A stretch of 64,000 nucleotides of DNA from Sinorhizobium meliloti 4H41 (GCF_000375585.1 NZ_AQWP01000012.1:62001-126000); one strand, 5' to 3'; positions 26,834-35,863 are shown, counted from the stretch's first letter. Notes: generated by a model from the letters alone, not told the origin. A program made the numbers and translations.

Positions 26834-26861
26834 GTCCATTGATCGGCTACAATCAATGGAC
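26834..26861. promoter_or_regulatory. perfect 10-bp inverted repeat upstream of the Nudix gene
   Basis: Arms GTCCATTGAT (26834-26843) and ATCAATGGAC (26852-26861) pair exactly over eight bases. No T run follows, so an operator is as likely as a terminator. It ends 42 bp before the Nudix start codon. Confidence 0.5.
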
Positions 26862-26903
26862 ACATGGATTGGCGCACGGTGCCGCTTCAGACAGAGGTCG
26901 AAA

Positions 26904-27389
26904 ATGCCGAAGAGAAGTGCGGGCGTTCTGCTTTATCGATACGAGGCGGGCAACCTCCTGGTTCTGCTCGTCCATCCGGGTGGGCCTTTCTGGATGAACA
27001 GGGATATCGGCGCCTGGTCGATCCCGAAGGGTGAGTATGATGCCGATGAAGAGCCGGAAGCCGCTGCGCGCCGGGAGTTCCTCGAGGAGACCGGCATCGC
27101 GATAACCGGCCCCTTGGAGCTTCTCGGCGAGGAGCGCCAGAAGGGCGGCAAACTCGTCACCGCCTATGCGCATGAGAGCGAATTCGACGTTGCCAGCCTG
27201 CGCAGCAACGTGTTCGAGACAGAGTGGCCGCCACGCAGCGGCAGGATGCAGGTCTTCCCGGAGGTCGACCGCGCCGGATGGTTCACGCTCGAAGAGGCGC
27301 GCGGCAAGATAAATGTTTCGCAACGGCCGTTCATCGATCGGCTGGAGGCTTCGCGGAACGCCAACCGCTCCGCGGGTTCCGCCTCCTGA
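26904..27389 (+). CDS. Nudix hydrolase
   Basis: A 161-residue Nudix protein. The box is seen as GEYDADEEPEAAARREFLEETGI in short pieces: G-x5-E near 49, REFLEETG near 62, where the R-E-x2-E-E core is intact. SAGVLLYRYEAGNLLVLLVH at the start and EVDRAGWFTLEEARGKI near the end resemble the group that hydrolyses dinucleoside polyphosphates or nucleoside triphosphates. The ATG at 26904 has AGAGGT close upstream. A perfect palindrome lies just before it. Confidence 0.85.
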   Translation: MPKRSAGVLLYRYEAGNLLVLLVHPGGPFWMNRDIGAWSIPKGEYDADEEPEAAARREFLEETGIAITGPLELLGEERQKGGKLVTAYAHESEFDVASLRSNVFETEWPPRSGRMQVFPEVDRAGWFTLEEARGKINVSQRPFIDRLEASRNANRSAGSAS

Positions 27390-27413
27390 GCTGTTGCGTA
27401 CGCCCGATCTGCA

Positions 27414-28544
27414 TCAATGGGCAGCGCGCAGGCCCGGCTGCGAGACTTCCCTCCCGCGGAAGGCCACCTGGATTACATCGGAACGGCAAGGTGCCGCCTC
27501 GACACCCGGCACGATCTCGACAGGAATTCCAAGGCTCTCAAGCGCTGCGATCTCCTCGACGGCACCGGCAAGCGCCATCGGGTTCCCGGACCGAAGGCGC
27601 ACCACGCGTTTCCCTTCCCCGACGAGGGCCGCGATGTCTCTGCTATCCGTGGCGCTCGGCGCGACGGGGACGCGCCTTGCCTCCCGGCGCGCCAGTTCCA
27701 GGACGTCGTCAGGGATCCGTTCGTCAAAGAGGATCACGTCGGCGGCTTGCAGGGCGCGAATTGCCTTCAAGGTGAGGAGTTCCGCGTCGCCGGGGCCGGC
27801 GCCGACGATGGTGACGCGGCCGATGGCGGAGGGGCGCGTGACCAGACGATCCACCTCCGCCATCAGCCGCGTCTCTACACCCTCCTCCGGTGTATCCAGA
27901 AAGACCCTGTCGACGAAGCGCTCCCAGAAGGCGCGGCGCGCGGCACCGGGTTTCAGGCGCGCGTTCACGCGGTCGCGGATCGCGTGCGCCACCGTTGCCC
28001 ACCGTTTGAGTGCCGGCGGCAGCAGGGCCTCGATCCGCCGGCGGATCGCCTGTGCCAAGATCGGTGCCGCGCCATCCGTTGAGATCGCAACGACCACGGG
28101 CGAGCGGTTCACGATCGATCCGAACTGAAACGCGCAGAAAGCAGGCTTGTCGATGACGTTGACGGGCACGCCGGCGCTCCGAGCGGCTCGAAAGAATGCT
28201 TCTGCGTCGGCCTGGTCGTCGCAATCGGCAATGGCGAGTGCGACATCTCGAAAAACACCCTCATGCCACGCCTGGTCGTGGTGAACGAGCAAGCCGTGTT
28301 CATGCGCGGGCCCACGGGCGAGGAGGTCGAGGAAGAGATCGCTCAGCGACGTCCGCGGCGCGTAAACGTGAACTTCCGCGCCGCAGGCCGCCAGCAGTTC
28401 GGCCTTCCAGGCGGCCGCATCGCTGCCGCCGGCGACAACGGCCCGTTTGCCGTTCAGGGGCCAGAAGAGCGGCAGCGTCGCGAGTGCGGTCACGCGCTGA
28501 GGCTTTTGGGCCGGCTCACTCAGCAGCGAGGGTGAGGCAGCCAT
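27414..28544 (-). CDS. cysG: siroheme synthase with a truncated methyltransferase domain
   Basis: A 376-residue CysG-like protein. The N-terminal precorrin-2 dehydrogenase/ferrochelatase half is complete (ALATLPLFWPLNGKRAVVAG, ADCDDQADAEAFF, PVNVIDKPAFCAFQFGSIV, STDGAAPILAQAIRRRIE). The uroporphyrinogen methyltransferase half starts normally (GRVTIVGAGPGDAELLTLKA near 245), but the usual glycine-histidine segment is shortened and the protein stops soon after VEIVPGVEAAP, lacking about 110 residues. It therefore probably makes siroheme from precorrin-2 only. The gene overlaps narB by 29 bp and supplies the cofactor of NirB. Confidence 0.85.
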   Translation of the reverse strand: MAASPSLLSEPAQKPQRVTALATLPLFWPLNGKRAVVAGGSDAAAWKAELLAACGAEVHVYAPRTSLSDLFLDLLARGPAHEHGLLVHHDQAWHEGVFRDVALAIADCDDQADAEAFFRAARSAGVPVNVIDKPAFCAFQFGSIVNRSPVVVAISTDGAAPILAQAIRRRIEALLPPALKRWATVAHAIRDRVNARLKPGAARRAFWERFVDRVFLDTPEEGVETRLMAEVDRLVTRPSAIGRVTIVGAGPGDAELLTLKAIRALQAADVILFDERIPDDVLELARREARRVPVAPSATDSRDIAALVGEGKRVVRLRSGNPMALAGAVEEIAALESLGIPVEIVPGVEAAPCRSDVIQVAFRGREVSQPGLRAAH

Positions 28545-31173
28545 TTATGATCCCCCTGATCTCGGCGCGGCAGGAGCCGCAATTGGTGCCGGCGCTGAGC
28601 CTCTCGCCCACCGCTTCGACGCTATGGCAACCGTCGCGGACGGCCGCAGTGATCTGGTTGACTCCGACGCTGAAGCACGAGCAGACGGTCGCGCCCGGAT
28701 CGGGCGTATCGGCGCCCGGGCGCCCGGCGGTGACGGCAAAGCGCTTGGCGAGGTTGTGGTGCGAAGCGCCGAGCTGCGATACCGCCCAGCTGCGCGCCAC
28801 GGCGACCGGCCGCGGAGAAAGGAACAGGCTGGCGAGCAGCCGGTCCCCTTCGAAAAAGGCCAGGCGAAGCTCGCCGGAGGTGCGGTCCGTATAGCCGATC
28901 GGTTCGATCTCGGCGGCGATCGCAAAGGTCTTCCGGCACCAGTCGAGCCAGTCGGCATTCGTTTCGGCGAAGGCGAGTTCCACCCGCCACCCGCCCTCGG
29001 CTCTGGCGAGCGCCCAATAGGCGGCGTCGAGTTCCCTTGGTTTACGCGCCGAAACCGCGAAGCCATAGGCGGCAGCCGCAAAGCGGCTCGCGCGGATCGG
29101 CATGTTCTTCGACGCAGGCTGGCCGGAGACCGGGTCGGTTACCGGCGCAACCAGCGCATCGATCCGCGCCCTGGAGGCGAACTGGTCGTTCCAATGCATG
29201 GGCACGAAGAGATTGCCCTCCGCCTGCCGGTCGGTGACCAGCGCCCGGACGATCGCCGCGCCGTGCGGACTTTCCAGAGTGACGAGGTCGGCGTCGCTGA
29301 TGCCGACCGCCTGTGCGTCACCCGGATGAATCTCGACGAAGGGCTCGGCGAGATGACCCGACAACCTGGCGCTCTTGCCCGTGCGCGTCATGGTGTGCCA
29401 GTGGTCGCGCACCCGGCCGGTGTTGAGCGTGAAGCGGAAGGCATCGTCGGCGCTTCTTGGCCGTGGCACCTCGACGGCGACGAAGCGCGCGCGGCCATCC
29501 GGATGATAGAATTCGCCCTCGGCAAAGAACCGCCTTTCGTGCGGCGCGCTGCCCTTGGGCTGCGGCCACTGAAACGGCTTCAGGCCGTCATAGGCAGGGC
29601 CTTCGATCTCGGCGTGGGCGCTGATGTCGAAGTCGCGGCGTCCGTCGTTTTCGAAGCCCGAAAGCGAGGCATGCTCGGCGAAGATCTCGGCTGGTGAAAC
29701 ATGGGCGAAGGCCGCGGCGAAGCCCATGCGCCTGCCGACTGCGGCGAGTTGCCACCAGTCGGGCCGCGCTTCGCCGGGAGCTGCGAGAAAGGCGCGCTGA
29801 CGCGAGATGCGGCGCTCGGAATTGGTGACCGTACCGTCCTTCTCGCCCCAGCCGAGCGAGGGCAGGAGCACGTGGGCGTGCCGGGCGGTGTCGGTGTCTC
29901 TCATGATGTCGGAGACGACCACGAAGGGACAGGCTTTGATCGCCGCTTCGACGGCATCGGCGTCGGGCATCGAGACGACCGGGTTGGTCGCCATGATCCA
30001 CAGCGCCTTGATGCGCCCGTCGGCGACGGCGCGGAACATATCGACCGCCTTGAGGCCGGGCCTGCTCGCGACTGCCGGCGCGCCCCAGAAGCGCCGTACC
30101 TTGTCCCGGTGGAGTGATTTTTCGATGTCCATATGGGCGGCAAGCATGTTTGCCAGGCCCCCGACCTCCCGCCCGCCCATCGCATTGGGCTGCCCGGTCA
30201 GCGAGAAGGGCCCCATGCCCGGCCGGCCGATGCGCCCGGTCGCAAGATGGCAGTTGATGATGGCGTTGACCTTGTCGGTCCCGGCAGCGGACTGGTTAAC
30301 CCCCTGGCTATAGCAGGTCACGACCTTTTCGGTCGTCTCGAAAAGACGGAAAAATGCATGAAGCTGCGTCGGCGTCAGCCCGGTCGCCTTGGAAAGTGAC
30401 GGGGGATCGAGCCTCGATGCGGCCGCGACGGCCTCGTCGAAGCCGCCCGTGTAATTCGAAACGTAGTTCCGGTCGACCGCACCGCTTGCGGCGAGATGGG
30501 CAAGCAGCCCGCTGAAGAGGGCGACGTCTCCGTCGGATGCGATCGCCAGATGCATGTCGGCGATGTCCGCCGTCATCGTGCGGCGGGGGTCGATGACGAC
30601 GATCTTCATCTCCGGGCGGTTTGCCTTGGCTGCGGAGAGGCGTTGATAGAGCACCGGGTGGCACCAGGCGAGATTGGAGCCCGTCAGCACCACGAGATCG
30701 GCGAGTTCCAGGTCCTCGTAAACGCCCGGCACGGTGTCGGAACCGAAGGCCCGGCGGTGGCCCGCGACGGAGGAGGACATGCAGAGCCGGGAGTTGGTAT
30801 CGATATTCGCCGAGCCGATGAAACCCTTCATCAACTTGTTGGCGATGTAATAGTCCTCCGTCAGCAATTGTCCCGAGACGTAGAAGGCAACCGAATCGGG
30901 ACCGTGATTGGCGATACTGTGCGAAAAGCGTTCGGCAACGAGATCGAGCGCCTCGCTCCAGCCTGCGCGACGGCCGCCGATTTCCGGATGAAGGAGGCGG
31001 CCGTCGAGATCGAGGGTCTCGGCGAGTGCCGACCCTTTCGAACAGAGCCTGCCGAAATTGGCCGGATGTTCCGGATCGCCCTTGACGCTCACTGCACCGT
31101 CATCACCCACGCGGGCAATGACGCCGCAACCGACACCGCAATAGGGACAGGTGGTCTTGACCTCTTGCGCCAT
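28516..31173 (-). CDS. narB: assimilatory nitrate reductase, molybdopterin catalytic subunit
   Basis: An 885-residue cytoplasmic enzyme reducing nitrate to nitrite (also called nasA). The [4Fe-4S] motif CPYCGVGCGV is at residues 9-18. Bis-MGD oxidoreductase motifs include LMKGFIGSANIDTNSRLCMS and CHLATGRIGRPGMGPFSLTG. After the molybdopterin domain comes a C-terminal BFD-like [2Fe-2S] region (CSCFSVG near 829 and TNCGSC near 864), as in NADH-linked assimilatory types. It starts two bases after the nirD stop codon and overlaps cysG. No separate electron-transfer subunit gene is present. Confidence 0.95.
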   Translation of the reverse strand: MAQEVKTTCPYCGVGCGVIARVGDDGAVSVKGDPEHPANFGRLCSKGSALAETLDLDGRLLHPEIGGRRAGWSEALDLVAERFSHSIANHGPDSVAFYVSGQLLTEDYYIANKLMKGFIGSANIDTNSRLCMSSSVAGHRRAFGSDTVPGVYEDLELADLVVLTGSNLAWCHPVLYQRLSAAKANRPEMKIVVIDPRRTMTADIADMHLAIASDGDVALFSGLLAHLAASGAVDRNYVSNYTGGFDEAVAAASRLDPPSLSKATGLTPTQLHAFFRLFETTEKVVTCYSQGVNQSAAGTDKVNAIINCHLATGRIGRPGMGPFSLTGQPNAMGGREVGGLANMLAAHMDIEKSLHRDKVRRFWGAPAVASRPGLKAVDMFRAVADGRIKALWIMATNPVVSMPDADAVEAAIKACPFVVVSDIMRDTDTARHAHVLLPSLGWGEKDGTVTNSERRISRQRAFLAAPGEARPDWWQLAAVGRRMGFAAAFAHVSPAEIFAEHASLSGFENDGRRDFDISAHAEIEGPAYDGLKPFQWPQPKGSAPHERRFFAEGEFYHPDGRARFVAVEVPRPRSADDAFRFTLNTGRVRDHWHTMTRTGKSARLSGHLAEPFVEIHPGDAQAVGISDADLVTLESPHGAAIVRALVTDRQAEGNLFVPMHWNDQFASRARIDALVAPVTDPVSGQPASKNMPIRASRFAAAAYGFAVSARKPRELDAAYWALARAEGGWRVELAFAETNADWLDWCRKTFAIAAEIEPIGYTDRTSGELRLAFFEGDRLLASLFLSPRPVAVARSWAVSQLGASHHNLAKRFAVTAGRPGADTPDPGATVCSCFSVGVNQITAAVRDGCHSVEAVGERLSAGTNCGSCRAEIRGIINGCLTLAAE

Positions 31174-31175
31174 GC

Positions 31176-31514
31176 TTATTCCGCCGCTGCCAGCGAGAGG
31201 CTCTCAAGAGCGACGAACAGCGCGCCATTGTCGTTGCGGATGGGGATCGTGCGCACCTCGCCCTCGTCGGCACCGAGCGCCTTGCCGGTCTCGAGCGAGA
31301 TCACCCAGTTGTGCAGCGGGCAGGTGACGGCCGTGCCGTGCACGATGCCCTGGGAAAGAGGGCCCCCTTTATGCGGGCAATGGTCCTCGATCGCAAAGAC
31401 CTCGTTCTCGGCGGTCCGGAAGACGGCGATCTTGCCGTTGGGCGTCCTGACGCAGCGGGCCCCACGCAGCGGGATATCGTCGATGTCGCCGATTGCAATC
31501 CAGTTCATGTTCAT
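31176..31514 (-). CDS. nirD: nitrite reductase small subunit, Rieske type
   Basis: A 112-residue partner of NirB. It has the Rieske-like fold with HCPHKGGPLSQG near 44 and CPLHNW near 64, so a full C-x-H...C-x2-H ligand set is present; many NirD proteins have lost these ligands. VISLETGKALG is also typical. It starts three bases after the nirB stop codon and ends two bases before narB, so the three genes are tightly coupled. Confidence 0.95.
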   Translation of the reverse strand: MNMNWIAIGDIDDIPLRGARCVRTPNGKIAVFRTAENEVFAIEDHCPHKGGPLSQGIVHGTAVTCPLHNWVISLETGKALGADEGEVRTIPIRNDNGALFVALESLSLAAAE

Positions 31515-31517
31515 CGG

Positions 31518-33980
31518 TCACTCCGCTGCCTGATTGAAGCCGACCGTCGCCATCGGCCGGAACTCGTGCTTGTCCTTGCCGGAGACACGCTCCGACCAGG
31601 GATCGACCTGGGCGAATTTCTGGCTGAAGACAAAGCGGTCGAAATAGGCCCTGCGCTTTTCCGCATCCTCCATGATCTGCCGGCGGATCTCGTCCAGACC
31701 GATGCGCTTTGCCCATTTGTAGATGCGCTCGAGATAGCGGGCCTGTTCGCGATACATCTGCGTCAGCGCGACGATATGTTCCAGCGCCTCGTCCTCGGTC
31801 CTGACCAGACCCAGAACCTCGGTGCCCTTGATGTCGAGGCCGGCCGCCCCTGCGAAATGGATCTCGAAGCCGGAGTCGACGCAGATGACCCCGACGTCCT
31901 TGCAGGTCGCCTCCGCGCAGTTGCGCGGGCAGCCGGAGACGGCCATCTTCAGCTTGGCCGGCGTCCAGGAGCCCCACATGAATTTCTCGATGCGGATACC
32001 GAGGCCGGTCGAATCCTGTGTGCCGAAGCGGCACCAATCGGAGCCGACGCAGGTCTTCACCGTTCTGAGCCCCTTGGCGTAGGCCTGACCCGAAACGAAG
32101 CCCGCCTGACCGAGATCGGCCCAGACGGCGGGCAGATCCTCCTTCTCGATGCCGAGCAGATCGATACGCTGACCGCCGGTCACCTTCACCAGCGGCACGT
32201 TGAACTTGTCGACGACATCGGCGATGGCGCGAAGTTCCTTCGCATTGGTGACGCCGCCCCACATGCGGGGTACGACGGAATAGGTGCCGTCCTTCTGGAT
32301 ATTGGCGTGGACACGCTCGTTGATGAAGCGCGACTGGTAATCGTCCGCATATTCGTCCGGCCAATCGCAGACGAGATAGTAGTTGAGCGCCGGGCGACAC
32401 TTGGCGCAGCCGCAGGAGGTCTTCCATTCCAGTTCCTGCATGACGGCGGGAATGGATTTCAGCTTCTTCGCCTTGATCAGGCGCCGCACGTCGTCATGGC
32501 CGAGATCCGTGCAGGTGCACATCGGCTGCACCGCAGCCGGATTGTAGGTGTCGCCGAGCGTCAGCGACATGATCTGCTCGACCAGGCCGGTGCAGGAACC
32601 GCACGAGGCGGAAGCCTTGGTATGGGCGCGCACGTCGTCGAGCGAGGTCAGGCCCTTGGAGACGATCGCTCCGACGATCTTGCCCTTGCACACGCCGTTG
32701 CAGCCGCAGATTTCCGCATCATCCGGCAAGGCTGCAACGGCCGCCGTAGGGTCCAGCGGAGATCCCCCCTGATAGGCCTGGCCGAAGATGAGGGTGTCGC
32801 GCATTTCGGAGATATCCGTGCCGCGCTTCAAAAGGTCGTTGAACCAGGCTCCGTCGGCGGTGTCGCCGTAGAGCACGGTACCGATGATGCGGTTGTCTTT
32901 CAGTACGAGCCGCTTGTAGATGCCGGCGGTGGCATCGCGCAGTACGATCTCTTCGCGTCCGTCGGCATCGGCGAAGTCGCCGACCGAATAGAGGTTGATG
33001 CCCGTCACCTTCAATTTTGTCGGCGTGTCGGAATGCGCGAAGGCGGCGCGGCGGTCGCCGGCGAGGTGGGAGGCGGCGACGCGCGCCATTTCGTAAAGGG
33101 GCGCGACGAGGCCGTAGACCATGCCGCCGACTTCGGCACACTCGCCGAGCGCCATGATGTCCCCGTCGGACGTCTGCATTCCGGCGTCGACGACGATGCC
33201 GCGATTGACGGCCAGCCCGGCCTCCTTGGCAAGACCGGCATTCGGCCGGATGCCGACAGCCATCACCACCAGCGTCGCCGGAATGATCCGGCCATCGTCG
33301 AGCTCGATGCCCTGGACCTTCTCCTCGCCGAGGATGCGTTTCGTGTTCGCCTTGGTGACGACCTTGATGCCGCGTTCTTCGACGGCCTTCTGCAGGAGGT
33401 AGCCTGCGGCCGGATCGAGCTGGCGTTCCATCAGTGTCGGCATGACGTGCAGAACGGTGACGTCCATGCCGCGCGCCTGAAGACCAGCTGCCGCCTCCAG
33501 CCCGAGCAGGCCGCCACCGATGACGACGGCCTTTTCGCGCGATTGCGCCGCGAGCAGCATCGCCTGCACATCGTCTAGGTCGCGATAGGTGATGACGCCG
33601 CGCAGTTCCTTGCCCGGCACAGGGATGATGAAGGGCACCGAACCGGTGGCGATCACCAGCTTGTCATAGCTTTCCGTAACGCCGTGGTCGGAAGTGACGG
33701 TCTTGGCGTCGCGATCGATCGCAACGATTTTGTGGCCCTTGTAGAGGGTGATGCCGTGCTTGATGTACCATCCATCGCCATGGATGATGATTTCTTCATA
33801 CTCCTTCTCACCGGATAGCACCGGCGAAAGCATGATGCGGTCGTAATTGACGCGCGGCTCGGCGTTGAAGATCGTCACGGCATAACGCCCGGGCGCCTTT
33901 TCGAAGAGCTCTTCCAGCATCCGGCCCGGAGCCATGCCGTTGCCGACGATGACGAGTTTCTCGAGTGCAGTTTCAGTCAT
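31518..33980 (-). CDS. nirB: NADH-dependent nitrite reductase, large subunit
   Basis: An 820-residue enzyme reducing nitrite to ammonium. The N-terminal FAD/NADH domain shows LVIVGNGMAPGRMLEELF and VVIGGGLLGLEAAAGLQARG. Two BFD-like [2Fe-2S] segments follow (CGCNGVCKG near 424; CTCTDLGHDDV and CGCAKCRP near 490-520). The siroheme/[4Fe-4S] ligands are TCVGSDWCRFG near 640 and SGCPRNCAEATC near 680. GGAGTG five bases before the ATG supports the start. It is the first gene of nirB-nirD-narB-cysG, behind a sigma-54 promoter. Confidence 0.96.
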   Translation of the reverse strand: MTETALEKLVIVGNGMAPGRMLEELFEKAPGRYAVTIFNAEPRVNYDRIMLSPVLSGEKEYEEIIIHGDGWYIKHGITLYKGHKIVAIDRDAKTVTSDHGVTESYDKLVIATGSVPFIIPVPGKELRGVITYRDLDDVQAMLLAAQSREKAVVIGGGLLGLEAAAGLQARGMDVTVLHVMPTLMERQLDPAAGYLLQKAVEERGIKVVTKANTKRILGEEKVQGIELDDGRIIPATLVVMAVGIRPNAGLAKEAGLAVNRGIVVDAGMQTSDGDIMALGECAEVGGMVYGLVAPLYEMARVAASHLAGDRRAAFAHSDTPTKLKVTGINLYSVGDFADADGREEIVLRDATAGIYKRLVLKDNRIIGTVLYGDTADGAWFNDLLKRGTDISEMRDTLIFGQAYQGGSPLDPTAAVAALPDDAEICGCNGVCKGKIVGAIVSKGLTSLDDVRAHTKASASCGSCTGLVEQIMSLTLGDTYNPAAVQPMCTCTDLGHDDVRRLIKAKKLKSIPAVMQELEWKTSCGCAKCRPALNYYLVCDWPDEYADDYQSRFINERVHANIQKDGTYSVVPRMWGGVTNAKELRAIADVVDKFNVPLVKVTGGQRIDLLGIEKEDLPAVWADLGQAGFVSGQAYAKGLRTVKTCVGSDWCRFGTQDSTGLGIRIEKFMWGSWTPAKLKMAVSGCPRNCAEATCKDVGVICVDSGFEIHFAGAAGLDIKGTEVLGLVRTEDEALEHIVALTQMYREQARYLERIYKWAKRIGLDEIRRQIMEDAEKRRAYFDRFVFSQKFAQVDPWSERVSGKDKHEFRPMATVGFNQAAE

Positions 33981-34229
33981 GTGGTCACTCCGCAGCTTTT
34001 ACGAAGCGGGCGCTCATAGAAGAATTCGAGCAGTGCTTCGCGGCAGTTCAGGTCGGTTCGATTTGGCCGGCCGAAAACCGGCATAAAAAAACGCCGCTCG
34101 GAAATTTGCGCTCCGGGACCGGGAGGAAACCCTTACGGAGGCAAAGACCTTGCGACGTCGGTGTCTTCGGCAGGCGTATGCGGCGCCTGGGCTCGCTTCA
34201 GTCGCCGTTGACCGAAGCAGGTGTAGAAA

Positions 34230-34246
34230 TGCAAATGCCATGCCAG
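34230..34246 (-). promoter_or_regulatory. sigma-54 promoter for nirB-nirD-narB-cysG
   Basis: Read leftward, the sequence is TGGCATGGCATTTGCA. The GG of the -24 box and the GC of the -12 box are exactly ten bases apart and all conserved positions agree with the consensus TGGCAC-N4-TTGCA. It lies 250 bp before nirB. Nitrogen control through NtrC and RpoN is the expected regulation of assimilatory nitrate genes. Confidence 0.75.
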
Positions 34247-34426
34247 AACTCCGCCCGCCGGCCATCGCCTTGAAAAATCTGCAAAAGGCGGAAAACGCCC
34301 TTTGTCTTCGAAGTAAGCCCGTTGATTTAAAAATAAGCCGTTTGCGTGCAGTGATGAAATTTTGTGCGGTTCGCGTTGATCAGCCGATTGTGCACCTGTC
34401 TCGCCGCGCCCGTTCTTGCCTAACGC

Positions 34427-34462
34427 CGTCATCCTTCAGCTTGACCTTGGTCAGGGATGACG
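34427..34462. repeat. palindromic repeat of the CGTCATCC type
   Basis: Outer arms CGTCATCC (34427-34434) and GGATGACG (34455-34462) enclose inner arms TGACC (34442-34446) and GGTCA (34449-34453). The design resembles short palindromic intergenic repeats common in rhizobia. Confidence 0.5.
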
Positions 34463-34637
34463 CTGTGAGAAGCCGGAGGATCGCGGGCTGAAGAAGGATT
34501 GACTGCAGGCGCTCCAGATCCCGACGGTCCAAAAAATTTATTTGGGAATGGATTGTTCGCGCAATCTGGAACCCTGGCGATGTGAAAAGCCTGAAGGTTT
34601 TCTTTGTCCTCATGGCCTTTGAGCGACGATTCACGGC

Positions 34638-34672
34638 TTGACGCCATTCGTTCATTTGTGAATATATTATTC
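34638..34672 (+). promoter_or_regulatory. promoter and operator-like repeat of the TRAP operon
   Basis: TTGACG (34638-34643) is followed after 17 bp by AATATA/TATATT near 34661-34668. GAATA-TAT-TATTC (34660-34672) is a palindrome over the -10 region, flanked by TTTGT and CTTGTGAA, which suggests a repressor site. No dedicated regulator gene lies beside it. Confidence 0.4.
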
Positions 34673-34718
34673 AAACTTGTGAAAGTCCGGAGGCGGAGTC
34701 CGGAATAGGGAGGACAGC

Positions 34719-35695
34719 ATGAAGACCTTGATCGCTGCGGCCGTAATGGCTGCATTGTCGTTCTGCGGCATTGCCAACGCGCAGGAATACAGCCTGCGAT
34801 TTTCGACCTCGCAGGTGAATCCGGACGAGCCGATCATCAAGGCCATGAAAACCTATGCCGAGCGTGTCGGTGAGCGCTCCGGCGGACGCATCGCCATTAC
34901 CGTCATGACTGGCGATCAGCTCGGCGCGCAGAAAAAAGTCAACGAGATGGTCATGAGCGGCGCAAGCCTGCTCAGCGCCACCGACTATGGTCAGCTCGGC
35001 CAGTTCGTGCCGGATCTATCGATCCTTGCCGGCCCCTATGTCTATCCGGATCTGGCGGCGACGGACCGTCTCTTCGCTTCGGATCTCTATAGGGACCTTT
35101 CCAGCAAGCTGGAGGCGCGGGGCATCAAGATCATCATGCCGAACGGCCTGTTCGGCTACCGCCACATCATCGCCAACAAGCCGGTTCGCTCACCCGCGGA
35201 CCTGGCCGGCGTCACCATTCGCGTGCCCTCCTCGCCGATCATGATGGCGACTTTCGGCAATTACGGTGCAAGGCCGACGGAATTGCCGTGGGAGACGTCT
35301 ACAATGCGTTGCAGACCGGGGTTGTCGACGCGGCCGAAGGCCCCTTCGGCTCGATAGCCGGAGCGAAGCTGAACGAGACCCGCAAGGTCATTTCGAAAAC
35401 CGGCCACCAGATCATGTTCACGGCCTGGGTGGCTTCCAGCCAGCTCTTCAACAGCCTGCCCGAAGACCTGCAGAAGATTCTTCTGGAGGAAGGGCAGACA
35501 ATTGCCAAAGAGCTTACGCAGATGACGCTGGACACGGACGATGCCTATGCAAAGCAGCTCGCCTCCTCCGGCGTCGAGATCGTGACCGATGTCGACATTC
35601 CGGCATTCATCGAGGCCTCGCGTGCAGCCTATGAGAAGGTGCCGAACATCACGCCCGGCATCTACGATCAGGTGCAAAAGGCGATGGCAGAGTAG
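34719..35695 (+). pseudogene. TRAP transporter periplasmic binding protein (DctP family), frameshifted
   Basis: The signal peptide MKTLIAAAVMAALSFCGIANA and the DctP fold (RFSTSQVNPDEPIIKAMKTY, MPNGLFGYRHIIANKPVRSP, AGVTIRVPSSPIMMATF) run in one frame to about 35291. The family continuation GDVYNALQTGVVDAAEG then runs in another frame from about 35291 to the stop at 35695. Adding one G to the GGG at 35290-35292 restores an uninterrupted protein of about 325 residues (ELPW then GDVYN). So a single base is missing, by mutation or sequencing error. In C4-dicarboxylate or sugar-acid TRAP systems this protein captures the ligand for DctQ and DctM. Confidence 0.85.
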
Positions 35696-35708
35696 GAGAC
35701 GCCGTTTC

Positions 35709-35752
35709 GAGCGGGATGCGGGCGGAGAGACCGTATACACGTCATCCCGCTC
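35709..35752. other. stem-loop between the TRAP binding protein and permease genes
   Basis: Arms GAGCGGGATG (35709-35718) and CATCCCGCTC (35743-35752) pair perfectly over 24 bases. It lies just after the binding-protein stop codon, where many transporter operons carry a stem-loop that stabilises the upstream mRNA and lowers permease expression. Confidence 0.55.
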
Positions 35753-35863
35753 TTGGACGCTGCTGCCGCGGGGGGCCGTCTTCGCCGGCCGGATCGCGCT
35801 CCGAACGTCAATCGGGCCCTGCATCGACGCCAGCTCGGATTGCCCCTCAACAATCGAGGCATC

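Larger units (their letters stand above)
33981..34718. other. 738-bp divergent control region between nirB and the TRAP operon
   Basis: No gene is evident. It holds a sigma-54 promoter for nirB (34230-34246, leftward), GTGC-type half-sites further upstream at 34347, 34364 and 34390 that could be remnants of NtrC sites, a palindromic repeat (34427-34462) and the promoter of the TRAP operon (34638-34672). Confidence 0.6.
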
